Assembly: GCA_037576215.1 (NCBI GenBank)
Contig: JBANDB010000004.1
Coordinates: 5,952,001 to 6,016,000, forward strand
DNA from: Armillaria gallica
Lineage: Eukaryota > Basidiomycota > Agaricomycetes > Agaricales > Physalacriaceae
Length of the DNA: 64,000 bases
Direction: 5' to 3'
A program made the translations under genes and the position numbers. The notes under the pieces are model-generated. The model saw only the letters and a program-made list of their open reading frames with translations, had not been told where the DNA came from and made no database searches. Positions within the stretch are counted from its first letter, which is position 1, and each line of letters begins with the position of its first letter. This document shows positions 10,796-23,182 of the stretch, piece after piece.

Positions 10796-12682
10796 ATGAC
10801 GCTTTGCCTAGAGAACATCCCACAGGAAATTCTAGAGCACATTGCCTTTCATCTCGGTACCAACATATTCCTAGGTCCCCCTTCTGATCTCGCTTCGTTG
10901 GTGGTGACAAATCGCAATCTCGAATCTCGCCTGTCTCTCTCGAAGAATCACACTTTGTATGCCAAGATTTTTACTACCAAATTCGACATTTCGATAGCAA
11001 AGCGACGTCTTGGACCAGATAGAATTTCTCCACCCATTCTAGCAGAAGAACTTCAGCGGCGATGCGTCTATCTAAAGCGTCTACGCTCGCACAAGGATGC
11101 TACATCTCCCCCCTCACAGGAATCTGATGACCAAGGCCTCCGGGAACTTTTGTTCCACGCGTACCTTCTTATGCTTGAAAATGAAGGACGGAATGAACGC
11201 CAGCTCCGGGAATATGGGCATATTGATTTGTGGCTACATGAATACTGGTTCAGTGATAACGGAAGATCACTAGCAAAGCGGTCTATCAAAGCCAACGAAT
11301 GGCCCTCTCAAACCGACCATTCTGCCGTTGCCATGTGGTTATTTTGGTTCCTTCTTAGACCAGGTGAGCATTCCTGTCATCTTTGCCGCCGGCATTTGTT
11401 GACCGGTCACGGGTCTCAGAGGAATACACTCGCGATGTAGAGGCATCTTGGAACGTTCTGAACGTTCTGAAGTTGTTTGCCTTGGGTGCACATCGAGTGA
11501 GTAGCAGCAGTGGCTCTTAGCCATATGAACGTTAAATTCACATCTGCAGTATCATTTAACTTCGCCATCGTGGCTTGACTTCCTTCCTCCACCTCATCCT
11601 CACGAATCCAATGCGATCATCCATTACTCGGAGATATATCATATCAAGACTCCTCCCCTTGCTTCTCCGGCCATATTATCTTTTCTCACACTTGTGAACC
11701 GGATGCTTGGTTCGCCTGAATTTGCTACCTCGATTGAGCGTGCACCACTTGTTTTGCTGCAACGATCGACGACTGGCATAGAGTGGGAGTGTGAATGGGG
11801 CCGATGCATTAACCTCGGCCAACCATCTTTTGACAAGGTATTAATGATGTCTTTTACACCAGGAAGGTGAGTGGTCTTGCCATAGTCATATCACCACTAG
11901 GCTAACGTATATCTTAGTATTGAGGGTGTTTGGGAAGGAATTTTTACTGTATGCCCTCTCCATCTCCTGCACCTATTATCAAATGACGAGAGGAACAGTA
12001 CACCGAATTCACTGCATACGCGGCACTTTTATCTGGAGCGCCACCGCCAGTTTTGCAGAAAAGTCTCGTGGTCAAGCATCGTCAAACCTGGAAGCTTCGC
12101 GAACACCACCTCCTGGCTACTGAACCCGTTACCGACTCTCCAGTGCTAACAAGTATCGATGATTTTGACCCTTTATCTCCAGGTGATCCTTTGAGGTCGT
12201 ATTTCCCTACCGGCACTCATATTAAGGAGGATCGTGATGGGCTTGAAGTTCGCGAACCTGGTGGAAGGGAGCCTCTATATTACAAGCGAGCATGCTTCCT
12301 TCAGCCAGACGAGCAGAGACACGTCTGCGACATTATCATAACAGGCGAGGTACAGTGAACGAAGTTATTATTACTCCACATTTTGATTTCGTTTTCCAGG
12401 GACATTCAGCGTGGGGTCAGTTCAATCTTGTAGGCAGGGTTCGCCCATGTGACGGTTTTATTAGTTTTTCCAAGGACTACGTATGTTGCCAAGGTCTTAA
12501 TAAAATTCGCCACCATTCACCTGTACCTTATCTAGGTTGATGGCGATCGAGGAAAGTGGCTGTATCGGGGGTATCTTATCGGGAATGCTGATGGTAACTT
12601 GGCCGGAAGGTGGCGGGACACTTTAAGTCCTGTCGCTGTCTCCGGCTACGAGGGCTGTTTCACGATGTCACGCCGACGATGA
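10796..12682 (+). CDS. F-box-like protein with conserved C-terminal domain (paralogue 2)
   Basis: Start MTLCLENIPQEILEHIAFHL was chosen at 10796 to match its paralogues; an in-frame ATG at 10745 is possible. Exon 1 continues DLASLVVTNRNLESRLSL and LYAKIFTTKFDI, then a helical region (GLRELLFHAYLLMLENEG). In-phase introns follow (11364-11419, 11497-11548, 11866-11917, 11948-11995, 12350-12401, 12481-12537). Later exons read VEASWNVLNVLKLFALGAHR, HYSEIYHIKTPPLASPAIL, IEWECEWGRCINLGQPSFDK, SIEGVWEGIFT, YTEFTAYAALLSGAPPPVL and the C-terminal domain CDIIITGE, SAWGQFNLVGRVRPCDGF, KWLYRGYLIG, NLAGRWRD and CFTMSRRR. The frame is intact. A GAACGTTCT repeat (two copies, 11451-11468) is part of the coding exon. 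Probably an SCF adaptor; target unknown. Confidence 0.82.
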
Positions 12683-15400
12683 GTCATTCCATCATGGGTG
12701 GTGTACTATATACCCCACTAATACAGGAGTATTTTGTCCATATTGGTCACTGAGCTGTACGGTTTATCGTGGCAAAACATTTCTTCGGTCCAGCGGACCA
12801 GCCTCGTTTTTCTCATCACGACGAAATAAGCAACAGTCCCTTGATCCTCAACAGCTCTATCTTTCCGGGGATGAAGGAGCGTTTCATCCGCATATATCGC
12901 TTCGACGTCCTTTAGGGTTTAGGAGGATCAGCGCTGATGTGTAACAACAGGGCGCTCACGTTCCTAATTTGGTAAAAGCTCAGTCGACAAGTCGCGTCGC
13001 ATGTTTATAGATGCTTCCATTCTATATTGACGAATAGATAGTGGCGGACTCAATAGAACAGCCAGTAGCGGAAGCTGAGCAACTCCGACTGTTAATAGCC
13101 GGATTTCCTATCATGTCATTCGCGCTCCGTCGAAGTCCAAAATCACCGCACTCACCAGTTTTCCTCCCAGACCCAGGGTAAGAGGTTTAAAGCCCTCGGT
13201 TATCTTGGCCAGCATTTGTAGTAAACTCATAATTGAGTAGATAATAACAAATCTAGCGCTAAGCGTGCAAAGGATGGTGAATGCATGTTGCCCATTAAGA
13301 TATCGATAGGAATAGGCTTGCGGGAACTATGTACAGAAACATATCCTTTATCCGATTCTGTTCATACCAATGAACTATCTCATCCGTGCTCTTGCCTTTA
13401 CTCAGCAAGTTTATGAGATAGTAGAGTGGGAAATTTTCGTATGACCAGCCCGCACTCCAAACTCCCAGTGATCTCAAACCACGCTTATGTCTCTTCAATA
13501 GACTTTGACGAAGATGTGGCTTTGGATTCTTAATCATAATGCAGACCTGTACCGTTGCCATTTGAGAACCGAGGGCGGAAGGAACCGAGACGGAATCTTT
13601 GATCGAGTGATCGGAACTGGATCTAAAAATAGTGCCTATATGCAGATTGTATGTAGATCGCTTGGAATATAGGCCACTTGTATGAAATGAACGTTCACAG
13701 CGCTTGGGAATGGGACTGCCAATGTGGCTTTGATAAGTGCGTAGTAATCAGTCATTAACATCGTAAGTATGCTTTTCGGCGAGTAACAACGCACGCTGGT
13801 ACTTACGGATTGCTAGTGCTTAACAGGATCTCAAACTTGATTGCGAATGAGCGGAAATTGAATAGGTTAAATTCCATTCTTCTATAAAGCGGCATGAAAT
13901 GGTGCTCTTGGACTAATCCCACGAGAACTTCAAAGTTTTTACTAACATCAAGATATTGCGAAACTGTCAGAGCGTATTGAAAACGAATTGCAAACGCGTG
14001 TTCTTGGAGTATTTTCCATCAAGAGCCACAAGGGATTATCGAGAATGAGTTACGACTTCTACACCACAGTAAGTAATTTTGTACTCTACACTTTCTACGC
14101 TATATTTAGTTTAGTCGACTTATAGTGACAGATTAAGCAGCAAGGATAGAGGTTACACTAGCACCAGCAGCCAAGACAAAAGACAAAGAACGCGTCATAT
14201 ACAGACCATTAAAGTGGATAACGATGATGTGTATGATTACTTGTAGAATATGATACCGGAGATTTTAATCGAACATAGAATTGGCGCAACTGGCTGGTAG
14301 AGATACTTCAGGCGTTCAGTGAGGCGCGTCTGTCAATTCTTTCATAAATATAAGGGACTGCAGGGTCGTAAAAATGCGCTTGCCATTAGTCAAAATGTAA
14401 CCATTGAGATTACTGGTAGTCGTTAGCCGTGAAGAGACACAAGAAGGGAGCAATGAATGCGAAGAGATCCAGGAGCAAGGACAAGAACTTGAAGAGAGAC
14501 AAAGAGAAACGGAGCAACGTTGAACAGAGTGGATGAGAATAAGGTAGTCGGCGTCAGTTCAAGAGGCAGCAAGAATTGTTCTACGAGGTGGAACGATGAG
14601 AAGCTGTGGTTGTCAGCAGCAAGGGACGCCTTACCGAGGCTAGAATAATCATTTATTGACACAGTTGATGCATATAAGGATTGAACGCGGAGAAGATGAC
14701 GGGATAGGTTTGCATCCCTTATCGACACAATTCGCGGGGCAACGATATAGCGTCTGCCACGGCCGCTGGCACTTTGGACACGTACTAATTTGCGTAGTGC
14801 ACATAAGTGGAGTACCCTAATTTGATTCGGAGGGATAAAAGCATGACCGCTATCTACAATTCACTTTATAGCGTGAACTGAAACCATTGGTCCCATAGGC
14901 GTCTACCTGACTTGGCGCCAAAGTAGCAGAAAAGGAGAAACTACGAAAGGTAAACAGCATGAGAAACGGTGATCCATCATCGAAACGGAAAAACAAGGCG
15001 AAGACATGATGTTAACTAGTCAATCACAGAAGTAGGAAAAACATATACACCCTACATACACCACGACCTGGAAAGGAGATGTAAAATTGACAACCACAAG
15101 GACCCACACGGATCCAATTCGCAGTGCATTTTGAGCCAGGCGCCGTACTACGTCGAGGAGGAATCAGATATTGTATATTCAGGAACACCGATAGATTCTA
15201 CTCGCCTGGACGTGCAATATCTTGGAGTGCCACCTAATAAGTAAGTAGTGGACGCCGGCGATGGCGGGACCAGACGGTGATGTAATAGGTCTCCGGGCCA
15301 GGTCGACGCCGGATACGCTTGTCACGTCACGTCCTTGGCCATCCTGAGAACTAAGACCCACCGCACGATGAAAGTCCCTCCCCACGCCACGGCACACATT
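12683..15400. other. Gene-free stretch
   Basis: About 2.7 kb without a supported gene. Minus-strand frames of 88 codons (13561-13295) and 101 codons (14728-14423) have no family resemblance and no convincing flanking splice sites. Confidence 0.4.
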
Positions 15401-15470
15401 TGTGAGTGAACAGTATCTTATGTTTACTTTTACCTCACCATGTTGTTTAGTTGTTTCCTCTGGGGCCAAT

Positions 15471-16837
15471 GAAACTGAACACATTCTTGTTCGAGACGGA
15501 CACGTCCTGCACGTCTTGGTTCCAAGATGGATCGTCTTTGATCAGAGCAAGTCAGAGAATGAAGTTGAAGACGATAGAGTAAACCACGTTATTGAGCTGA
15601 TAGTAAGTAGATGATCAAAGATATCCCTGTTATATTGATGACCGGATGCCATATTAAAGGAAACTCTTATCAACACTATCGACTTCACGCAAACTTTGAC
15701 AGCTTTCTTGGTCCGTCGAAGGAATGGAGATACTCTGGTACCAAAGCCGTTACGGTCCACAACCTTCAGGGTTACTTGCCCGACCTGGGAGCGCCTCATC
15801 GATGAGAGCGAAATTGAAACTACTGACTGGATATATGACCTCAATCGGAAAGGGAGATGGAATAACATGGACGTCGGTCGGTCGGTCCTTCCTTTGCAGC
15901 CACTTTTGCTGAAGTATCCATGCAGAACTCTGGTTTGGTTACGAAGATCGCTATCTGAGATTTGTGCAGAACACCATGGTCGCCCTCCACGCTTTGTGGC
16001 AGCGCAACTTGGATTTGCATTTCAAGGTCCTCGGTCATCTCATTCGTGATAATGATGTCATTGGAATTGTCATGGAACCAAACGGTGGCCGATGTATAGA
16101 GATGTATGACCGGGCATTGGTACGCCGGCGCTTGTTAGCATTGGGAAACGTACTGATCAAGTTCATCCCAGGCATACAACACATTTCAAGAGTTACAGAA
16201 GAACAATTTAGTTTTTGACTGGTCTCAAGCTAGCATCTCCAACTTGAGGATTGCTGACGGCAAAGTGCGCTTCGAGACCAAAATTCTTCAGAGCGTGAAA
16301 GACGTCTCTCACGAACGCGATCCGGAGCGGTTGGCGTATGCCCGACAAACTCATTGGGATGCCCTAGAGTCAATGTTGCGGTCACTCGACGAAATGAGTC
16401 GGTATTGCGGTGGTTCAAACCCTGCGGACTCCATGGAAATCCATGACCGACGCACTGCTCGCCTATTGGCGTACATTCCTTTCCCAGAACGACCACTCCT
16501 CCTTGATATTCAATTTAGCACCGATTATCGCTCCAGCGTTATCTGGAGCAGGCATCGTCGAGCAATCACCAAAAAGACGCGATTGCCTCTCCTTAGCAAA
16601 TGCGATGAGTATCGGGAAATTGAGCGTGGCAGAGATGAGGACGTGCCTCGCCTATCTGTCAGTGCAGTGACACTTTCCCGTACTTCCCGACGCAGACAAG
16701 GACATCAATATGAACCTTATTGGCTTCCGAATACACTTCATTCGTCCGCGTGGTCTGATGTCAGCGATGCGACATCGACAACGGAGGCCGACTTGTCTAC
16801 AAGCTCTGGCGTCTTTGCTCATTTTACGACTTCATGA
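15471..16837 (+). pseudogene. Kinase-like-fold gene, probably disrupted
   Basis: Pieces of one protein can be read in order: VTCPTWERLIDESEIETTDW, then in another frame AELWFGYEDRYLRFVQN, LHALWQRNLDLHFKVLGHL, NDVIGIVMEPNGGRCIEMYD. After a GTACGC...CCCAG intron come LQKNNLVFDWSQASISNLRI, ADGKVRFETKIL and QTHWDALESMLRSLDEM. The order 'lobe linker with VxxEP, then a (N)NLVF catalytic-loop-like Asn, then a short beta strand before KVRF' resembles fungal protein-kinase-like/phosphotransferase-fold proteins; this is inference from pattern only. Between the first two pieces a GTCG tetranucleotide repeat and an in-frame TGA break the frame, with no intron long enough to bypass them. Exon 1 is uncertain. 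Downstream of LDEM two frames stay open. It could be a live gene whose splicing I have misread. Confidence 0.45.
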
Positions 16838-19167
16838 TTTTCTTTTCACCTGCTTCAATTATGCTTGCCTCTTCATGCCATTTGCATTGTATCATATTTC
16901 TCCCTCTTGTAGTGACTATATTGTGTATCAACCATGATCCTTCTGTGCTTAGACTTGACGTCAGTACTGACATATCACTCTTTTCTGCAAGATATTCCCG
17001 CTGCAAGGACTTTATTAAGTACTGTGACAGGAGATTCAAATATCTCCGGAGTTGAGTGCTCGCCGCCCATTAAAATCTTTCTTCGGTCACCAGTTACCAG
17101 TCTGTCGACGCCGCCTATTTATCCGGGGTCCCTAAAGCGCCCGTTAACAAAACTTGACTTGCAACGGGCCCGTGGAGGCTGGAACGGTGGTATTCGACTC
17201 CGAGGGCTGAACGGCGTCTTGAAATCGGAGTTTCAGTTCATCATCAATGATGATGTGCGCGCGACAGAAAGTCCGAAATTTTACTGCAGGTGATACACCT
17301 CGAATGCGTATTTTTGCCGAATTTGGACAACAGTGGATCCTTGTTCTCATGATAAATATCTCTCCCTCCGTGCTCTAGAGATTAGAGCTTGGTAAGATTC
17401 ATCTGCAACGGCAAATCGACCGCCTCGTCATGTAATAGCACAGATCATCGGTGAGGGTAACTGAATAACATGCGTATTTTTTCCTGATTTATGTTGTGTA
17501 GTGAAGCCCGCGTTGTTGGGAGGGTCAAATATGCACAGCCTTTCCCGAGGCGGACATGTCCATTCCTCAACAGCTTTGAGTGTTAACTGACTACCGATAG
17601 CTGTAAATTAATATACGAGGGGCTCCATCGGTCGAGAAATCCCGCCGGGAGGTGAATACGTATCTCGTGAAACTCTTTTCAGCCACGAACAGCAGAAAGG
17701 TTTCTGGATTTTCGTCCGACTGGCTATGCTTAATTTTGGCTCTGTCTATACGTCTTCGAATTTGTCTTAACAGCCTCCTCGACTCCCTTCGTCACATCTT
17801 GCTACAAGTGAATCCAAGAGGCATCGTTCATTACCGACTCTAGATTATTCCCAGAGACCTAAACATCTTTTTCTATACGCCACATACATTTCCTGAAGAA
17901 TCGCTCATCTCCGTGCTTGCTTCAATGTCCGCTATCGTAGAAGTAGAAGGTAGGAACGAGTATCGTAGAGCCACCAACGATATCGCCTGGGAATCCGGAT
18001 TTATTTGAACATACACGCATTGAGTGCATGACTATGCGTAGATTGCGCTTACCTCGCCACTCTTGATTATGTCAGTCCCAACACCTATGTCCTCCCCCTC
18101 TCTGTGTTCGCGTCTTCGTCCTCTGGGTATTTGTACCTGGATGATAATTATGACGATGACATCCAGTGTAAGGGCAGGTACAATTGCAATTCAGCAAGCG
18201 CCTGGAGTATTTTGTTCTAAGATACCCCTTCTCCGTCCGTAAAATCAGTAAGATGGACTTTCTTTTGGGACAACAGCTCTTAAAATTGAGCGAAACCTTC
18301 TTAAGATCTTGTTTTTCCTTATTACACTGGAGCATTAGGCTTCTTGGCTTGCGCAACTGCTGTGGTTTTGCCCCGGAGTCGAATCTTAATACTTCTCCGA
18401 GAGCCTTGATCGGCCTCAAATGGCGTTGATAGTGTTCAGTGAAGATATCCGGCATGGATGTGAGCTTCTCGGGTTTGAAGGGCATCTCGGTCCGATCCTT
18501 GCGGCGCTATTGGTAGATCTGGAGGGAGTCTGTCCGCACTATAATCTCTCATCAGCACCCGAACTTTGAACGCCGATATCTAGATCTTCTTTGACGCCGA
18601 ATACAACAATCTGGTTGCTATGAGTTTTGACAAGATCGGTTCCGAGACGCGGATTGCACGTGTGCGCGCGCTTTGCGGAGTGTACCTGGCACGCGAATAG
18701 GAGCCTACATATATATGAGTTCACTGCCTCTGCGCCGGCGGTATGAGTCAAGTCATTAAACAGGCGATTTGACTCTAATCCCTGAGGTCATCGCACCTTA
18801 AAGCCGTATCGGTGGCGTCGACCCTCAGACAGCTATAATAATAGTACTGATTCGCGGCAATAACTTTCGCATCCGTCGGAGTAACGTCGCTGTCGCAGTA
18901 CTAGCTTGGAATTGACGAATTTGCTGCCTTACATTCCTTCTGCGCGCGACTTACACTGCCACGACAAGAGGTGGCGCAGTGCGTTATAGCATTGTAACAT
19001 CTGCAGGTCTAGCGACGTTTCAAGTTGTGACCATAGCAGTTCGAAATGATAGTACTAATTCATTCGAAAACACTTTCTGGGTATACGTCCGAAATTCCGC
19101 TATGGACGCCACTCGCGGACCCTATAGCAAGAGTTCGACACCGTGGTGAAGTAGAGGAGTACATACA
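16838..19167. other. Gene-poor stretch
   Basis: About 2.3 kb. A short coherent peptide can be read at about 18040-18180 (LATLDYVSPNTYVLPLSVF...GYLYLDDNYDDD), perhaps spliced to an ATG near 17926 (MSAIVEVE), but no complete gene could be built. A second coherent piece, VLKSEFQFIINDDVRA, lies near 17215-17265. Both may be relics. Confidence 0.35.
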
Positions 19168-19659
19168 CTCGCGGGTTTACAGGGGTGTCCCTGTTGGCGC
19201 GTGAAGGGCTCCGAAGAAGGGCGACAAAGGTCCCTTGGCCAAGGATGAGAAGGTCGACGTCTCTGCAAGACAATTTGTTTCAGACTCCTCCTTTGCCTTC
19301 CTCTTCAGTTCTGTCCAAGGCCAACAGAAGGGGCCCGGTTGGCAGGAAATGTGCGCGCCCGCTCCCTGAAGCGTGACAGTATCTCTTCCAGTCGTTCAAA
19401 ACAGTCCTCGGATGACGCTCTCGCAAGCCTACTTTTATAATGAATTACTGCAATAAACCGGGTTGAAGACAACAACGTACGGTTTCCAGTGAGGAGAAAG
19501 AGGCGATGAACGAAAAGGAGATCGAGGAGACGGTTGGCGCCTCCACTGCGGTGGTCTAGAAAGGTGGGGGGGAATGGCTGGGAGAGGGGAAGTCTCTTCG
19601 TATGCGGTGTGTTTAATTAGGTCGAGAGACCGAAAATTTTGGGTGGTGATATCTGCCAT
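19168..19659 (-). pseudogene. Possible decayed gene, unknown family
   Basis: Minus-strand reading gives MADITTQNFRSLDLIKHTAY and a proline/serine-rich stretch ending SSPLSPHWKP. In a different phase follow SRLARASSEDCFERLEEIL and SRFRERARTFPANRAPS, and in a third phase ELKRKAKEESETNCLAETST and LAKGPLSPFFGALHAPTG. Each piece has good protein composition (amphipathic helix, then Ser/Pro-rich tail), but no intron set I tried joins them in frame. It is either a frameshifted relic or a gene whose splicing I could not resolve. No family recognised. Confidence 0.25.
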
Positions 19660-21119
19660 GTGTAGGGGAGTGGAAAGGGTGAAGATCTGAAGGAAAGAGA
19701 AGGTACTTATGTCGTATATCCACGTCTCAGTCGCAATACGATGTCTTTCCGTAGCACAGGTTGCCTCGACACAGCATATTGAAACGAAGGCGCATGCAAA
19801 GAGTCAGACGTCGAGTGTTCCAGCTGCTCCAATGTGAAGTTCATGTCAGAAAATAGGGGTGCGCTGTGATACGAACTTCGTTTGCCATGTATTTCAAAGT
19901 AATGTCAACGCGTTGAACAGAGCACCAGTGTATGAGAGCTATTTGTCGTTCTGCGGTAAGAAGCGATGTGGCAAAAGCTGGAGAGGGGAGAGGCCTCAAA
20001 TATTCTGGAGTCCGTTTCGTGCACAGGTTTTTCGGTATGCCCTTCGCGCAGTCCAGACCCTTGAAGTATAGTAGAAAAAACAGCCGGGAGACTACTGAAA
20101 AGATGCGGCAAAAGCAGTTGAAGCGAAACGCACCACGGAAGAAAACTGTTACCAAAAAAATCTCCCATGTGGTGAAGTGTACAGCTGGGGCTAGTAGTAG
20201 CTGATCCTGAAGCTGGCTGATTGTCGAACCTGATATGAATACGTGACCTGGGTGAGTGCAGACGCAGATGTGTTGAATGTCTGTATTCTGAGTATTTCGC
20301 CGTGCCGCAAAAGTATATTGAGAAGAGAGCATGGATTCATCCAATATTGCAGAAATACATATCGGCACGACAGCGGGAAAAATATTTAACACCACAAGGC
20401 GCACGGGAAATTGTGGTTAGAGAAGGAGATGAAGCTCAAGCGACGAAGACAGAATCAGACGCAAGAATAAGAGGCAAGCGCGGACCGGGCGGACCTTACC
20501 GTGAACGTTAGAGATTACGTTATGTATGTACAATTCTTGCTCAACGACGACGACGATCACTTGCAGAGCCTATACTTCTCTGATACTATCACTGATACGC
20601 AAGGGGATCCCAAAGTCTTTGATTAAATGACACCAAATTCAATACTGTACGTATATGATATAGTGACTCAATTTCAGCTTTCTGACCTTCAGATTTATAG
20701 CTCGTTAGTGCCGATGTCGCCCATCTTTTATAATGCTGTTGGGACGAATTGTATTAGCCTTCTCTGAGAGCCAAGGAGGCGGTCGCACGAGCCAAGACGT
20801 TACCCGACAAATGCACCACGAGAAGTAGTAGGAAAGCGACGAGCTTGGGGGGTTCAACATGACAAGATCTGGCCGCCGACACGCGAAACATCGTGGACGG
20901 GGCTAACCTGGGAAAAGACTGGGAATAATCTCATCCGAGGTGCGTGTCTAAGTCTTTCGATTTCTAGGCGTCACCGTGGACTAAGTTGGTTGTAGATTGC
21001 GAAATTATCGGGTGTGAAAACGCATACTTCCATCCCTATACCCCACGAATACTACCCAAGTGTCCTCATTAGTCCCCGTCGGGTCAGTGACTGTCACCGT
21101 GCAAAAAACCCTGCTACCC
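19660..21119. other. Gene-poor stretch with one long minus-strand ORF
   Basis: The only long frame is 187 codons at 20404-19841 (minus). Its Cys/Phe-rich composition and lack of any motif argue against a real protein, and shorter ORFs open on the opposite strand over the same bases. The rest shows nothing recognisable. Confidence 0.4.
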
Positions 21120-22335
21120 TTTTCTCCCCCGCTTCTCTCAAATCAGCAATATCATGGCGTTCGTCTCACTCGCCAGCACTTGGACAAGATAATCTTGCAC
21201 CATGTGTCGTCCAAGCAATGCTCCCTCACCGATTCGGCATTGAGCGCCGAACTGTTTAACGGCGATACGCAATCAAGAGGGCTAGCTCGGTCGCAGACGG
21301 AATGTGCTGTGTGCAACACTAGTGATTGAAGACACTCCTGTGCTTCAGCCGGAGGGTCAAGGCTCTGCTGAAGACCAGTCGTTGCAGGACGGTTGTCCCA
21401 GTTATAGGTCCCCACATACTTGGGTCGGGATTGGAGATCATGTGGTCTTGATACCTTTGCGTATGCCAGCGTGAAGTCTTTCTTGGAGAACCGCTATGGA
21501 GATGTTTCCTATGAGGTGTGTCAGTGTTCAAATGATGTCCTGCTTTTGCATCTAACTGTTGCTCACCAGGGGCCAATGTCTCCCAAGAAGAATGTCCTCA
21601 GCGTTGTCTTTTCGACTCGTTCATTCCTGGTCAACATTCGCAACAACGTTGCTGTGGATGTTGCTTTCCATCCGATCTTACCTGATCATGTTGAAACGGA
21701 CACGATGGCCGGAACCGCCTATGGAATCGCGATCGAGGCGACGGTATTCTTTCCAAAATATCCTCGCAGGGTTCTGGTTCTTCGCACTCCTCCCTCTGCC
21801 TCATGCTTCTGACCCATACATTAACGTGGTCTGCTCATTCGGGACCTCACGATAACGGTCCGTTGGACAATTACCCGGAAGGGCTTCCTATGACCAGCCA
21901 CGGCTGGGTCCAACTATCGCTTATCAAGGATTCAAGGTCTTCCATTATAGCCACGGGACGGTCTCTCCTAGAGGTATCGGCTGGGCTTCATAGACAGTCG
22001 ACGCTCCGCGCGTAGGACCTGACCACAGGCATGTTGTCGTCGATTACAAGGAACCGCAGGCGACGAAGTCCTCTGACGCTTGCTTGTTACTCCTGTACTT
22101 CCTCTATAGCCACACCCACATCATCAACTGGCTCCACACGTACGACAATCGCAGTCCTAATGGCATCCTACAATCCGGTTACGAAGAAAGTGTTCGCAAT
22201 ACGGAACGCTCCCTCAAATCGCGACAAGGTGTCCTTAGTGTTATGCCAGTGATGGTACATTCCCGATGTTCACCAGCTACAACGAGATTCTTCTCCGAAG
22301 ATAACGTCACGGTGGCCAGAAGTGATGTAGCTTGA
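21120..22335 (+). pseudogene. Frameshifted coding remnant, unknown family
   Basis: Protein-like sequence hops between the three plus frames in linear order. One frame gives RSCGLDTFAYASVKSFLENR and, after a possible GTGTGT...CACCAG intron, PKKNVLSVVFSTRSFLVNIR and HVETDTMAGTAYGIAIEATV. A second frame gives LAGFWFFALLPLPHASDPYI. A third gives NGPLDNYPEGLPMTSHGWVQ and later a frame with YLFYSHTHIINWLH-like and YDNRSPNGILQSGYEESV text. The shifts fall where no intron fits, so I read this as a pseudogene. I do not recognise the family. Confidence 0.35.
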
Positions 22336-23182
22336 GCCTTGTGCCAGCCATCTCCCGCCGTACAGCGTCGAGCGTGGAGATGACGTATGCGGCAACGTCG
22401 GCACCCCGCCGAATGGGGTGAAGCCAACAAGACTTGGCGTAGCGTATCAGAAGTGCCGGGCCTGCAGTCCTATTGGTTGACCCCGCTGGACGGGGTGGGG
22501 TATTCATTCAAAAGTACCGCTGATCTTCGGGGAACGAATCTCGGGAGGTACGGTAGATCCTCCACTGCGGGGATCAGTCCGTCAAGCGGTAGGTGTCGTG
22601 GTACCAGTCCTTCGTCGTCTTTTCTGATGGGATTTTCCAGGGGTATGTTTCGATCTCGACTTCTGTAGCGCCCAGGTTGGGCTATGCAGCAGGATAACGA
22701 CGCAAGGCGCCTCACTACTTCACGTGGGAGCATTGCGAAGCTAGGACAGCAGAGGGACGCGCTTTATACGACTTCTACTGTCGTGTAATATGTTGATGAT
22801 GATGACTGTGGTAGCTCGGACAGCAATAGATCTACCTGTCACTTTGGGATGCAGGAGACTGTGGTCGATGACCATGTTGTCGAATCGTCAATTGTCATTT
22901 TCTGTAGGTTACGGGGTACCATTTTCATGTATGAGGCATCACTGAATGGAAATTTTTGCATTCACCTAACCTTTTCCTGGCGCGTTGTTTGTCGATTACT
23001 GCTTTGAGGTGCCCCTAACGACGGTACCTCATGTTTCTATGTATCGCCCATCCCTTGAACAGATCTCAGTTCACGCCTCCAATTGAACAGCACGAGGAGT
23101 GACTTAATCCAATTGGACGTAATAGACTCGAACACTTGAGCGCCGCTATAGGCCACAACAACTTCGCCCTCTGTCAGTCACC
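22336..23182. other. Gene-free stretch
   Basis: About 850 bp of short overlapping frames on both strands (up to 93 codons) with no recognisable product; it includes the 5' flank of the RPC11-like pseudogene. Confidence 0.4.

Noticed and set aside
11451..11468. GAACGTTCT direct/palindromic repeat as a regulatory site
   Set aside because: It lies inside a coding exon (NVLNVLK) of the second F-box paralogue and is explained by the protein repeat.
19841..20404. 187-codon minus-strand ORF
   Set aside because: Cys/Phe-rich with no motif, and shorter frames open on the opposite strand over the same bases; it is more likely a chance frame than a gene.
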